From Methylocaldum sp035627495 (GTDB taxonomy: Bacteria > Pseudomonadota > Gammaproteobacteria > Methylococcales > Methylococcaceae), in the NCBI RefSeq assembly GCF_035627495.1, contig NZ_DASPLO010000159.1:1-64000 (forward strand): a stretch of DNA of 64,000 nucleotides, read 5' to 3'. Below are positions 17,845 through 27,343 of the stretch, piece after piece. The first letter of the stretch is position 1. The number at the start of each line of letters is the position of its first letter. Position numbers and translations under genes: made by a program. The notes below the pieces were generated by a model. That model did no database searches. It saw only the letters and a list, made by a program, of their open reading frames with translations, and had not been told where the DNA came from.

Positions 17845-19061
17845 AGGGTAATTCCTTCGCGCCTTGCAATGGTGTTGATGTCTTTGTCCCCGCGTCCCGA
17901 CAAGTTGACCAGGATTCTTTGATCCTTGCTCATGGTGGGCGCGAGTTTCATGGCGTAGGCCACGGCATGGCTGGACTCCAATGCCGGGATGATCCCTTCG
18001 ATCCGAGTCAGTGTGTGGAAGGCCTCCATTGCCTCGTCATCGGTGATGCTGACGTAATTCGCACGCCCGCTGTCCTTCAACCAGGAATGTTCCGGGCCTA
18101 CGCCGGGATAATCAAGGCCGGCGGAAATCGAATGGGTTTCAATGATCTCGCCATCCTCATCCTCCATGAGATAGGTGCGATTGCCGTGCAAAACGCCCGG
18201 CCTGCCGGCGCTCAGAGGCGCCGAGTGGCGACCGGTCGCGATGCCCTCGCCCGCCGCCTCGACGCCATACATCGCAACGCCTTGCTCGTCGATAAAGGGA
18301 TAGAACAAGCCGATGGCGTTCGAACCGCCTCCAACGCAAGCAACCAGCGCATCCGGCAGGCTTCCGGCCAAATCCTTCATCTGCTGTTTGGCTTCGCGGC
18401 CGATGATCGCCTGAAAATCGCGAACCATCGCCGGATAAGGATGAGGTCCCGCCACGGTACCGATGATATAGAAGGTATTGTCGACATTCGTAACCCAGTC
18501 GCGCATAGCCTCGTTCAGCGCGTCCTTGAGGGTTTTCGAACCGGACTCCACCGGCACGACGGTTGCCCCGAGCAATTTCATCCGAAACACGTTGAGTGCC
18601 TGACGCTCGACGTCGACCGCTCCCATGTAGACCACGCATTCCATTCCCAAGCGAGCCGCGACCGTGGCGGTAGCCACTCCGTGCTGCCCGGCGCCGGTTT
18701 CAGCAATGACGCGCTGTTTGCCCATACGCTTGGCCAGCAGCGCTTGTCCTACGGTGTTGTTGACCTTATGGGCCCCGGTATGATTGAGATCTTCGCGTTT
18801 CAGGAATATTTGCGCGCCGCCCAGCGTCGAACTGAGTCGTTCCGCGTAATAAATCGGCGAAGGACGTCCCACGTAATGCTTGAGATCGTAGTCCAATTCG
18901 GCGAGGAACTCGGGATCCTTCATATAGCGCTGATACGCTTCCCTTAGCTCTTGAATCGGATGCATCAAGGTTTCGGCAACGAATACGCCGCCGTAAGGCC
19001 CGAAGTGTCCTCTCTCGTCGGGCAAGTTGTACGGTTTAGTCGATGTGTGCTGTATGGTCAT
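17841..19061 (-). CDS. trpB: Tryptophan synthase beta subunit
   Basis: The 406-residue PLP enzyme joins indole and serine to make tryptophan. The Schiff-base lysine is K99 in HTGAHKVNN, and the phosphate loop GGGSNAIG follows near residue 245. The length is normal for TrpB1. The gene start lies inside the 3' end of trpF (26-bp overlap), so the trpFBA set is tightly coupled. Confidence 0.97.
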   Translation of the reverse strand: MTIQHTSTKPYNLPDERGHFGPYGGVFVAETLMHPIQELREAYQRYMKDPEFLAELDYDLKHYVGRPSPIYYAERLSSTLGGAQIFLKREDLNHTGAHKVNNTVGQALLAKRMGKQRVIAETGAGQHGVATATVAARLGMECVVYMGAVDVERQALNVFRMKLLGATVVPVESGSKTLKDALNEAMRDWVTNVDNTFYIIGTVAGPHPYPAMVRDFQAIIGREAKQQMKDLAGSLPDALVACVGGGSNAIGLFYPFIDEQGVAMYGVEAAGEGIATGRHSAPLSAGRPGVLHGNRTYLMEDEDGEIIETHSISAGLDYPGVGPEHSWLKDSGRANYVSITDDEAMEAFHTLTRIEGIIPALESSHAVAYAMKLAPTMSKDQRILVNLSGRGDKDINTIARREGITL

Positions 19062-19695
19062 ATTCGTGTACCTGTTTTAGAAACGCCGCCATTTTACCGG
19101 CATCCTTGATGCCCTTACCGCTCTCCACGCCGCTGGAAACGTCAACGGCGTAAGGCCGCACCGTCCGCAAGGCTTCCCCGACGTTATCGGGCGCAAGCCC
19201 TCCGGCCAACACCACCGATTGGCGGAGTTCCTTCGGGATCAATTCCCAATCGAAGCGATGCCCGGTGCCCCCCTTGGCATCTGCATGCCACGCATCCAAT
19301 AGAAAACCGGCGGCATCCGGGTATGCGTTCACAACCGTCGCCAAGTCCATTCCGGACCGCATTCTCACGGCCTTGATATAGGGTTTGCCGAAACAGCCGC
19401 AGTAATCCGGCGTCTCCTCACCGTGAAACTGGATCAAATCGATACGCACCTGTTCCAGAACTTCACGGACGACGATTTCGTCTTCATCGACGAACAGCCC
19501 GACCACCGTGGCAAACGGCGGCAAAGCAGACACAATTCTTCGCGCGGTCTCGATGTCGAGATTCCGTGGGCTCTGCGGATAAAAAACTAAGCCGATGGCG
19601 TCAGCGCCCAGTCGAATAGCGGTTAACGCGTCGTCGGGGCGAGTGAAGCCGCAAATTTTAACGCGAGTTCTACGGAAGGGATACGGGAATTTCAC
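19036..19695 (-). CDS. trpF: Phosphoribosylanthranilate isomerase
   Basis: The 219-residue TIM-barrel enzyme performs the Amadori rearrangement in tryptophan synthesis. The active-site Cys is in VKICGFTRPDD (residues 12-22) and the Asp in VDVSSGVESG near the C-terminus. The gene starts with GTG overlapping the truA stop (GTGA). The other tryptophan genes (trpE, G, D, C) are not in the window, so the pathway is split. Confidence 0.95.
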   Translation of the reverse strand: MKFPYPFRRTRVKICGFTRPDDALTAIRLGADAIGLVFYPQSPRNLDIETARRIVSALPPFATVVGLFVDEDEIVVREVLEQVRIDLIQFHGEETPDYCGCFGKPYIKAVRMRSGMDLATVVNAYPDAAGFLLDAWHADAKGGTGHRFDWELIPKELRQSVVLAGGLAPDNVGEALRTVRPYAVDVSSGVESGKGIKDAGKMAAFLKQVHEYDHTAHID

Positions 19696-20507
19696 TCGTT
19701 TTCCGAAGGAATATAACGGCTGGCGTTTTCTGGCAGGTGATCAAATACCGGGTGACGGGGTAGACCGAAATGTTCCGGATAATAAACTCCGCCTAAGTAT
19801 AACCCGTCAGCCGGTGCCGTAACACCGGCGCACTTTCGGTCCCGAGCATCGAGAACCTCGGCGGTCCGGTTTGGACGCTGCTTGCCCGATCCGACCTCCG
19901 TCAGCACTCCGACGATGTTGCGCACCATATGATGCAAGAAGGCATTTGCGCACAACTCGATGATTACCCTGTCGCTTTCCCTGCGCACATGGATGAAATG
20001 CATCCGGCGTATGGGACTCTTGGACTGGCAATCCTGAGCTCGAAAAGAGGAAAAATCATGTTCGCCGATAAGATGGTTCGCCGCTTCCTGCATGGATTCC
20101 TCATCGAGCGGATGAAAATGCCAGGTGACCTGACGCCTGAGCAGTGCGGACTTCATCGGACGATTCAGGATGACGTACCGATAGAATCGAGCTATGGCAC
20201 TGTAGCGCGCATGGAAATCCTCGGACGTCTCCTGGACCCAGAGGATACGCACCTCTTCGGGAAGCGCCGTATTCGTTCCCATGAGCCAGGAATATGGCGT
20301 CCGGTACACGTTGGTATCGAAATGGACGACTTGCTCGAAGGCATGCACGCCTGCGTCCGTTCGGCCAGCGCATGTCACGCGGATCGGCTCCGCGGCAACA
20401 CGGCTCAGAGCGTCTTCGACCGCGGCTTGGACGGTGCGCCTCCCCTTCTGCCACTGCCAGCCCGCAAAGGCTTGGCCGTCATACTCGATACCCAAGGCGA
20501 TACGCAT
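19692..20507 (-). CDS. truA: tRNA pseudouridine(38-40) synthase
   Basis: The 271-residue enzyme isomerises uridines at positions 38-40 of tRNA anticodon arms. The catalytic aspartate is D51 in CAGRTDAGVHA. It is the first gene of the minus-strand run truA-trpF-trpB-trpA-accD-folC and diverges from gltA across a 223-bp gap that should hold both promoters. No regulatory hairpin was recognised there. Confidence 0.96.
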   Translation of the reverse strand: MRIALGIEYDGQAFAGWQWQKGRRTVQAAVEDALSRVAAEPIRVTCAGRTDAGVHAFEQVVHFDTNVYRTPYSWLMGTNTALPEEVRILWVQETSEDFHARYSAIARFYRYVILNRPMKSALLRRQVTWHFHPLDEESMQEAANHLIGEHDFSSFRAQDCQSKSPIRRMHFIHVRRESDRVIIELCANAFLHHMVRNIVGVLTEVGSGKQRPNRTAEVLDARDRKCAGVTAPADGLYLGGVYYPEHFGLPRHPVFDHLPENASRYIPSENE

Positions 20508-20730
20508 TAGAGATGTTTGAGAAATTATTTATTTAACAAAGCAATAGAAAGAGCGTTCCATTGTCGCCCCAATGTTACCATTTTGTGACATTGTGACCGA
20601 GTCGACAGTTTTAAAAAGCTATGAAGCCTACCCGGCATTCCTTGACGTAGGGTAGCGTTAGGCGACCGGTTGTCGTTACACTGAAACCGAAACGAGTATA
20701 CCCAAGCGTCATTCAAGGTTTTTTAGCGTT

Positions 20731-22020
20731 ATGGCAGAAACAGCAAAGCTCGAACTGGACGGAAACCTCTTCGATATCCCCGTCGTTACCGGTACGGAGA
20801 ATGAAAAAGGACTGGATATCACCCGCCTCCAGGCATCGACAGGTTATATCACCCTCGATCCCGGCTATGCCAACACAGGCTCCTGCACATCCGCCATCAC
20901 CTACATCGATGGCGAAAAAGGGATTCTTCGCTACCGCGGGATCGACATCGCCGAGCTCTGTGAAAAGTCGACGTTCATGGAAGTTTGCTACTTGCTCATT
21001 TACGGCGAGTTGCCGACGGCCGAGCAGTATACGAAATTCAAGGATAAGGTACTCTTCCACTCGCTTATTCACGAGGACATGAAGAGCTTCTTCACCTCGT
21101 ATCCCGGCCATGCACATCCCATGGCCATTCTTTCGGCGATGGTGTGCTCTCTCTCGGTTTATCATCCGGAGCTGTTGAAGCCGGATCAGTCGCTACACGA
21201 GCGGGACCAAACGATTACCCGCCTCCTTTCCAAAGTGCGCGTGCTCGCCGCCTTCGCCTACAAGCGGTCGGTTGGCGAAGCCTTCGTCTATAGCCGGCCG
21301 GAGTTGGACTACCTCTCCAACTTCCTGCACATGATGTTCACGACGCCCGTCAAACTGTACGAACCGGATGAGGTGACGCGCAAGGCGCTGGACGTATTGT
21401 TCATTCTGCATGCCGATCACGAGCAGAACTGCTCCACCTCTACCGTCCGAATGGTCGGCTCTTCCAAGGCCAATCTCTTTGCGTCCATTTCGGCCGGGAT
21501 CTGTGCCTTGTGGGGACCGCTACACGGCGGCGCCAACCAAGCGGTTATCGAAATGCTGGAGGCGATCGCCGCCGACGGCGGAAATTACAAGAAATTCATC
21601 GACAAAGCCAAGGACAAAAACGATCCTTTTCGACTTATGGGGTTCGGGCACCGGGTCTACAAAAACTACGATCCCCGGGCGCAGATCATCAAAAAGCACT
21701 GCGACGAAGTGCTCGGAAAACTGGGCATTCACGACCCAATCCTCGAGATCGCCAAAGGCCTTGAGGAAGTGGCGCTCACCGACTCCTACTTCATCGAACG
21801 AAAGCTTTATCCCAATGTCGATTTCTACTCGGGAATCCTGTACCGCGCCATGAGGATTCCGACGAATATGTTTACGGTGATGTTCGCCCTGGGAAGGCTG
21901 CCGGGCTGGATTGCCCATTGGAAAGAAATGATCGAGGAACCCGGCATGAAGATTGCCAGACCCCGCCAGATTTATATTGGAGAGGCGCAACGCGCCTACA
22001 AACCCATCCATAATCGATAA
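20731..22020 (+). CDS. gltA: Citrate synthase (type II)
   Basis: The 429-residue hexameric-type citrate synthase condenses acetyl-CoA and oxaloacetate. Active-site residues are visible in WGPLHGGANQ (His), MGFGHRVYKNYDPRA (His) and YPNVDFYSG (Asp). The length equals that of E. coli GltA (427 aa). It is monocistronic. With acnB it gives the first two TCA-cycle steps in this window. Confidence 0.97.
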   Translation: MAETAKLELDGNLFDIPVVTGTENEKGLDITRLQASTGYITLDPGYANTGSCTSAITYIDGEKGILRYRGIDIAELCEKSTFMEVCYLLIYGELPTAEQYTKFKDKVLFHSLIHEDMKSFFTSYPGHAHPMAILSAMVCSLSVYHPELLKPDQSLHERDQTITRLLSKVRVLAAFAYKRSVGEAFVYSRPELDYLSNFLHMMFTTPVKLYEPDEVTRKALDVLFILHADHEQNCSTSTVRMVGSSKANLFASISAGICALWGPLHGGANQAVIEMLEAIAADGGNYKKFIDKAKDKNDPFRLMGFGHRVYKNYDPRAQIIKKHCDEVLGKLGIHDPILEIAKGLEEVALTDSYFIERKLYPNVDFYSGILYRAMRIPTNMFTVMFALGRLPGWIAHWKEMIEEPGMKIARPRQIYIGEAQRAYKPIHNR

Positions 22021-22209
22021 AAACCGTCTTCAAGCCATGCTCGGCGCCTGATGAATGACAAAACGGCTTCCGAAGTCACCCGATCGAGAAGCCGGGTCGG
22101 CCGGGGGGAAACGTTTTCGGCTTTCTTAATTCCTCTTTTCCATCGCCCTTAGGCAACGCGACGGCGTTTATCGAGTCGAATTCGGAACAAGGGTTGTCGT
22201 GTTGCCGTC

Positions 22210-23304
22210 TTGAATCCAAAAGCGGCCCTCGTTAAAGGGCTTACGTTTTTCTTTCTGTCCCTGTCTTTTATGCCGGCGCCGGTAGCCGAAGACCGTGGGT
22301 GCCGGCCTGAATTAGCCTCGGCAACCGAACCGGGCCTTGTTCGATCGCCGGCTCGCGTGTTGATTATTCCGCTGTTAAGGAAAGATCAGGATTCCGGAGA
22401 GAGCGAGCGCTGGCCGGAACAGCCGGCCGCGCAAATCGAGGCGTTCTACCGCGCCCGTTTCTCGGCACAGGTGACCCGGTTGCGAGATATCCGCGTCTGG
22501 GACGACTATCACCGGCAAGCCGGCTTATTGATGCAGCGGTCACGGCCTTTCGACCGAGTGATTCTTATCGGCCATGGCGGATTCGACGGCCCCATTCTCA
22601 ACGACCGCATCCTGCGAAACACCCTAAGTCTCGAAGGAGACGAGCGTAAAGCAATCCGGGTCGTGGAGGCGCAGCCCGGAATCGAGGAAACTTTTACCGT
22701 TACCTATAATATCAACCAGAATCGGGAATTCAGCGGATTCATGGACAAACGATGGAAAGAACTGTCCCGAATGGATCCCGCCGAGGCCCGGAAAATTCTG
22801 ATACGCAAAGAGCGCAAACTGCAGTCCCTGGATACCGCATGCTTCGAACGCCAATGCCCAGCCGGGATTTTGGCCGCCATTCCAAATGCTGCCGATCGCG
22901 AGACCAAGCGCGAGGTCTGTGAATCGGTATGCCGGAATCCGCTCTTCGTTTCCCGGTTATCCGACGAGCTTGCCCCGGACAGGTTCCGGAGCTTCGCCCG
23001 AAGCCTGCGTTCGCTCGTCCAGCCGAACGGTCTGATCGTGCTCGGCATGTGCAATCCGGGCAGCAGCGCACCGGAAAACGAATCGCCCTGGGACGTGGGC
23101 GCCACCCTGGTTCACTCGAATTTAGCCTCCGGTCCGCACGAAACCTATGTACACTTACTCGCCGCCGCGACGGGGCGAACCGTAGCCGGACCCATCGGCA
23201 AAACCAGCGCCGAGGATGTGGTAAATCGGATAACACTGTATGAAGAACGGCGGCCTCAGCGTTATCTGCGTATCATCGCGCCGACCTCGCACTGTGCTCC
23301 CTGA
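22210..23304 (+). CDS. Exported protein of unknown function, possible clan-CD-like fold
   Basis: I do not recognise this 364-residue protein. From a TTG start (no good ribosome site seen; ATG at residue 21 is an alternative) it has a lysine-containing N-terminus and a hydrophobic stretch (LTFFFLSLSFMPAPVA), consistent with a signal peptide. H122-G123 follow a beta-strand (DRVILIGHGGFDG) and C281 follows another (GLIVLGMCNPGSS). This His-Gly ... Cys layout recalls caspase/gingipain/CHAT peptidases, but the spacing (about 160 residues) is long and the middle has four further cysteines (211, 216, 237, 241). No neighbours suggest a role; gltA lies upstream and uup downstream. Confidence 0.6.
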   Translation: MNPKAALVKGLTFFFLSLSFMPAPVAEDRGCRPELASATEPGLVRSPARVLIIPLLRKDQDSGESERWPEQPAAQIEAFYRARFSAQVTRLRDIRVWDDYHRQAGLLMQRSRPFDRVILIGHGGFDGPILNDRILRNTLSLEGDERKAIRVVEAQPGIEETFTVTYNINQNREFSGFMDKRWKELSRMDPAEARKILIRKERKLQSLDTACFERQCPAGILAAIPNAADRETKREVCESVCRNPLFVSRLSDELAPDRFRSFARSLRSLVQPNGLIVLGMCNPGSSAPENESPWDVGATLVHSNLASGPHETYVHLLAAATGRTVAGPIGKTSAEDVVNRITLYEERRPQRYLRIIAPTSHCAP

Positions 23305-23413
23305 GTTCCGTGTGGTTATCGTACGGAAATCCCGTTGAGCCCTGATCGGCCCGACTCGGTGCGATAACTCCCGTCTACGCGTAAAATCCTGATTTTTTAT
23401 ACTCTACTTTCCG

Positions 23414-25315
23414 ATGGCTCTAATTACCTTCCGCAATATACACGTCAGTTTCGGTCAGCCTCTGCTGGACGGTATCAGTTTCTCCCTGGACAAAGGCGAG
23501 CGGGTTTGCCTCGTCGGCCGCAACGGAACGGGAAAATCAACGCTGCTCAAGCTCTTGGCCGGCGATTTGATCCCGGATGACGGCGAGGTCGTCACGTCCG
23601 AAGGCTTGCGGGTAGCCCGGCTCGATCAGGAGGTTCCGCTCGACGCGACCGGCAGCGTATTCGACGTCGTAGCGGGTGGACTCGGCGATACCGGCGAGCT
23701 GATTCGGCGGTTCCATGACGTATCCCATCGTGTTGCAACGCACTCGGATCCGGCGGTATTGGCGGAACTGGAGCAATATCAGCACGCCATCGATGCCATT
23801 GGGGGCTGGGACATCCACCGAAAGGTTGAATCCCTGCTTCACAGGCTTGATCTTCCGATGGACGTCGATGTCGAGTCCCTGTCGGGGGGGCTGAAACGCC
23901 GGGTGCTGCTGGCAAGAGCCCTGGTCAGCGAGCCGGACGTACTATTGCTCGACGAGCCTACCAACCACCTGGATCTCGCGGCCATCCTGTGGCTGGAGGA
24001 GTTCCTGCTCGGTTGGCCGGGAACCTTGATCTTCATCACCCACGACCGGATGTTCCTGCAAAAGCTGGCAACTCGGATTATCGAACTAGATCGGGGCAAG
24101 CTGTTCGACTGGCCTGGCGACTACGCCACCTATCTGAAGCGCAAGGAAGAACAATTGGACGCCGAGGCCAAGGCTCAATCGGAATTCGACAAAAGGCTGG
24201 CTCAGGAAGAGGCCTGGATTCGCGAAGGCATCAAGGCGCGCCGCACGCGCAACATGGGCCGGGTACGCCGCTTGGTCGACATGCGCCAAGAGCGCGCCGA
24301 ACGGCGGGGACGCACGGGCCAAGTCAGCATGCTGCTCCAGCAAGCGGAAAAATCCGGGCGGCTCGTGGTGGAAGCCGAGGACGTTCGATTCGACTACGGG
24401 AATCAACCGATCGTGCGCAAGCTCTCCACCACGATCCTGCGCGGCGACAAAATCGGCATCATCGGCCCTAACGGCTGCGGAAAAACCACCCTGCTCCGCC
24501 TGATGCTCGGGGATTTGCAGCCGACCTCCGGCCGTATCCGCCTGGGAACCAATCTGCAGATTGCCTACTTCGACCAGTACCGATCGCAACTCGAAGAAGA
24601 GAAATCAGTTATTGAAAATGTCGCTCAAGGCAGCGACCGGGTGACCGTCAACGGCCGCAACGTTCACGCCATCGGCTATCTCAAGGACTTTCTCTTCAGT
24701 CCCGAGCGGGCGCGCCAGCCGGTAAAGTCGCTGTCCGGGGGCGAACGCAACCGACTGCTGCTCGCCCGGCTGTTTACTCAGCCCGCGAACCTATTGGTAC
24801 TTGACGAACCGACCAACGACCTGGACGCCGACACGCTGGAATTGCTGGAAGAGCTGTTGACCGATTACGACGGCACGGTGCTGGTGGTAAGCCACGACCG
24901 CGCTTTCCTGAACAATCTCGTCACCAGCGTTCTGGCGTTCGAGGGCGACGGCGTGGTCAACGATTACGTGGGCGGCTACGACGACTGGCTCAGGCAGCGT
25001 CCCGCACCTGAGCCAGTCGCTCAGGGCAAGCCAACCGACGTAAAGCCCGCTCTCCAAAAATCGGTTAAGGAAAAACCCAGAAAACTCGGATTCAAGGAAC
25101 AGCGCGAATTGGAGAAGCTGCCTCAACAGATCGAGGACTTGGAGGCCGAAATTAACGCATTGAACGAGGCCATGACTCGGCCGGAATTCTATCAGCAAGG
25201 CAAGGAGGCGGTTACCGCAACCCAAGCGCGCCTGGCTGAGCGGCAAGAGGTTTTGGACTCGGCCTATGTACGTTGGGAGGAATTGGAATCGCTGCGGGAA
25301 GCAGCGGGTTCCTGA
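23414..25315 (+). CDS. uup: ABC-F ATPase Uup
   Basis: The 633-residue soluble protein has two ABC domains and no membrane part. Walker A motifs are GRNGTGKST (residues 35-43) and GPNGCGKTT (near 351); both signatures are present (LSGGLKRR and LSGGERNR). The linker between the domains is the ABC-F type, and the last ~80 residues form a charged coiled coil typical of Uup, which binds DNA or ribosomes. It probably acts on stalled translation or ribosome assembly. EttA is excluded by the C-terminal coil. Confidence 0.92.
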   Translation: MALITFRNIHVSFGQPLLDGISFSLDKGERVCLVGRNGTGKSTLLKLLAGDLIPDDGEVVTSEGLRVARLDQEVPLDATGSVFDVVAGGLGDTGELIRRFHDVSHRVATHSDPAVLAELEQYQHAIDAIGGWDIHRKVESLLHRLDLPMDVDVESLSGGLKRRVLLARALVSEPDVLLLDEPTNHLDLAAILWLEEFLLGWPGTLIFITHDRMFLQKLATRIIELDRGKLFDWPGDYATYLKRKEEQLDAEAKAQSEFDKRLAQEEAWIREGIKARRTRNMGRVRRLVDMRQERAERRGRTGQVSMLLQQAEKSGRLVVEAEDVRFDYGNQPIVRKLSTTILRGDKIGIIGPNGCGKTTLLRLMLGDLQPTSGRIRLGTNLQIAYFDQYRSQLEEEKSVIENVAQGSDRVTVNGRNVHAIGYLKDFLFSPERARQPVKSLSGGERNRLLLARLFTQPANLLVLDEPTNDLDADTLELLEELLTDYDGTVLVVSHDRAFLNNLVTSVLAFEGDGVVNDYVGGYDDWLRQRPAPEPVAQGKPTDVKPALQKSVKEKPRKLGFKEQRELEKLPQQIEDLEAEINALNEAMTRPEFYQQGKEAVTATQARLAERQEVLDSAYVRWEELESLREAAGS

Positions 25316-25475
25316 ATCAAGCTTCCGCCTCAATACGACGCACAATCCATGACGACGCCCTAAATGTGAGCATTTCTTCACTTTTGGTGCAATTAGCGCC
25401 GGATTACTGCTTACAGGCAATGAATCTTCCCGCACCGATGGCCTCTTCATCACGACATTTTCCCGGCCTTAGAAC

Positions 25476-25492
25476 ATGGCACTAAACGTGCT
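25476..25492 (+). promoter_or_regulatory. Sigma-54-like promoter of nrtABC
   Basis: ATGGCAC...GTGCTT has GG (25478-25479) and GC (25490-25491) separated by exactly 10 nt, the -24/-12 pattern. Transcription would start near 25503, about 10 nt before the first leader hairpin, which supports the assignment. Confidence 0.65.
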
Positions 25493-25512
25493 TTAGAGAC
25501 AAGCAAACCCAA

Positions 25513-25590
25513 CGCGCCAATGGCGGCGCGAGAACCTTGGACAACGGCGTCTTGCTACCCTCCCTCGATGGCAGCCAGGCGTTTTTTTTT
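25513..25590 (+). promoter_or_regulatory. ANTAR-type antitermination leader upstream of nrtA
   Basis: Hairpin P1 is CGCGCC-AATGGC-GGCGCG (25513-25530), a 6-bp stem with a 6-nt loop. P2 is GGAC-AACGGC-GTCT (25539-25552), again a 6-nt loop. Both loops have A at position 1 and G at position 4, the known ANTAR-protein recognition pattern. The 3' side of P2 is also the 5' arm of a terminator hairpin (about 25547-25581) that ends in a T-run (25582-25590). NasT bound to P1-P2 would block the terminator. The rest of the 512-bp gap before nrtA (25316-25475, 25591-25828) shows nothing else I can name. Confidence 0.85.
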
Positions 25591-25828
25591 GCCCAACAAT
25601 AACTGCGTTACAGCCGGAGAACTGACAATGAACGTAAGAAAATGCAAGCACGGGAGCGGTCGTGATCCAGTCGCCGATAAATAGTTATTTCACGATGTCG
25701 CGCGGAGTTAATTTCTTTTCAGCGTATTAGCGTCCATCCCGACGAAAGCGGCTTCACCCCTCGCCGGGGACTGCCGTTGCATCGGAATCGGCGCATTTTT
25801 GTTTTTCCATCAACTTTAAATCTGGAGC

Positions 25829-27268
25829 ATGACGATGCGAGACAAGAAGGCTGTACTAGGAGAGGGGGTCCAAAAGGACGGCGTCCGTAGACGCCGGTTT
25901 CTGCAACGGGTGGCCGGCGTTGCGGTGGCAGTTGGGCTCTGCGGGTTGATACCCATTGGTTCGCATGACGCACAGGCGGACGTCGGCAAACCGGAAAAAA
26001 CCTCGCTCAAGTTCGGCTTCATTAAGCTGACCGACATGGTGCCATTGGCGATTGCCTACGAGAATGGCTACTTCGAGGACGAGGGCCTGTCCGTCACGCT
26101 GGAGGCGCAGGCCAACTGGAAAGTGCTGCTCGACCGGGTGATCTCGGGTGAACTGGACGGCGCCCACATGCTGGCCGGGCAACCCATCGGCGCCACCATC
26201 GGTTTCGGCACCCAGGCCGACGTCATCACCGCCTTCAGCATGGATCTCAACGGCAACGGCATCACCGTTTCCAATACGGTGTGGGACGAACTCAAGAAGA
26301 AGCTGCCGATGAAGGATGGCAAGCCGGTGCATCCGATCGACCCCAAATACCTCAAGGCCGTCGTCGACGGTTACAAGAAGACAGGCAAGTCGTTCAAAAT
26401 GGGCGTGGTGTTCCCGGTGTCGACCCACAATTACGAGCTGCGCTATTGGCTCGCGGCCGGCGGCATGAATCCGGGCTATTACTCTCCGACCAAGGGCGAC
26501 ATCAGCGGCACGCTCAAGGCAGATGTGTTGTTGTCCGTGACGCCGCCGCCACAGATGCCGGCCACCATGGAAGCGGGCACCATCGATGGCTATTGCGTGG
26601 GCGAACCGTGGAACCAGCAGGCGGTGTTCAAGGGCATAGGCGTGCCGGTGGCCACCGACTACGAAGTGCAGGAGAACAATCCGGAGAAGGTGTTCGGCGT
26701 GACCAAAGCCTGGGCGGAAGCCAACCCGAACACCCACATCCGCGTGGTCAAGGCGCTGATCCGCGCCGGGTATTGGCTGGACGCGGAGAACAACAAGAAC
26801 CGCGCCGAGGCGGTGAAGATCATCTCGCGTCCGAATTACGTGGGCGCGGACGAGGCGGTGATCGCCAACAGCATGACCGGCACCTTCGAGTACCAGAAGG
26901 GCGACAAGCGCGAGGCACCCGATTTCAACGTGTTCTTCCGCTATAACGCGACCTATCCATACTACTCCGACGCCATCTGGTATCTCACCCAGATGCGCCG
27001 CTGGGGCCAGATTCCCGAACCCAAGCCCGATTCCTGGTACATGGAGATGGCGAAGAAAATCTACCGTCCGGACATTTACGCCATCGCGGCCAAGGAACTG
27101 ATCGCCGAAGGCAAGCTTAGCCCTCAGGATTTCCCGGATTTCGCCAAGGAGACCGGCTTCAAGGGTCCGCAGAAGGGCTTCATCGACGGCATCGTCTACG
27201 ATGGACGCAAACCCAACGATTACCTGAAACAGTTCAAGATCGGCCTCAAAGGCAACGAGAAGCCGTAA
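25829..27268 (+). CDS. nrtA: Nitrate ABC transporter substrate-binding protein (NrtA/CmpA family)
   Basis: The 479-residue protein has a twin-arginine signal (RRRRFLQR from residue 20, then a hydrophobic stretch), so it is probably exported folded by Tat. The mature part follows the NrtA pattern: KFGFIKLTDMVPLAIAYE, DGAHMLAGQPIGAT, and DGYCVGEPWNQQAV. It would capture nitrate (or bicarbonate, as in CmpA) in the periplasm; the nitrogen context favours nitrate. It leads nrtA-nrtB-nrtC under an ANTAR leader. NasS (50607-51932) is its soluble relative. Confidence 0.92.
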   Translation: MTMRDKKAVLGEGVQKDGVRRRRFLQRVAGVAVAVGLCGLIPIGSHDAQADVGKPEKTSLKFGFIKLTDMVPLAIAYENGYFEDEGLSVTLEAQANWKVLLDRVISGELDGAHMLAGQPIGATIGFGTQADVITAFSMDLNGNGITVSNTVWDELKKKLPMKDGKPVHPIDPKYLKAVVDGYKKTGKSFKMGVVFPVSTHNYELRYWLAAGGMNPGYYSPTKGDISGTLKADVLLSVTPPPQMPATMEAGTIDGYCVGEPWNQQAVFKGIGVPVATDYEVQENNPEKVFGVTKAWAEANPNTHIRVVKALIRAGYWLDAENNKNRAEAVKIISRPNYVGADEAVIANSMTGTFEYQKGDKREAPDFNVFFRYNATYPYYSDAIWYLTQMRRWGQIPEPKPDSWYMEMAKKIYRPDIYAIAAKELIAEGKLSPQDFPDFAKETGFKGPQKGFIDGIVYDGRKPNDYLKQFKIGLKGNEKP

Positions 27269-27343
27269 CCGGCGAGTCGTTCTTCATTCAGTCACGTCGG
27301 CGGGCCCTTGCGCTACACGGGCTCTCCGACAGGGAGGATCAAC

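Noticed and set aside
25370..25405. NtrC box before the nrtA promoter
   Set aside because: Only one half (GGTGCA) is present; the other half does not match at the required N7 spacing.
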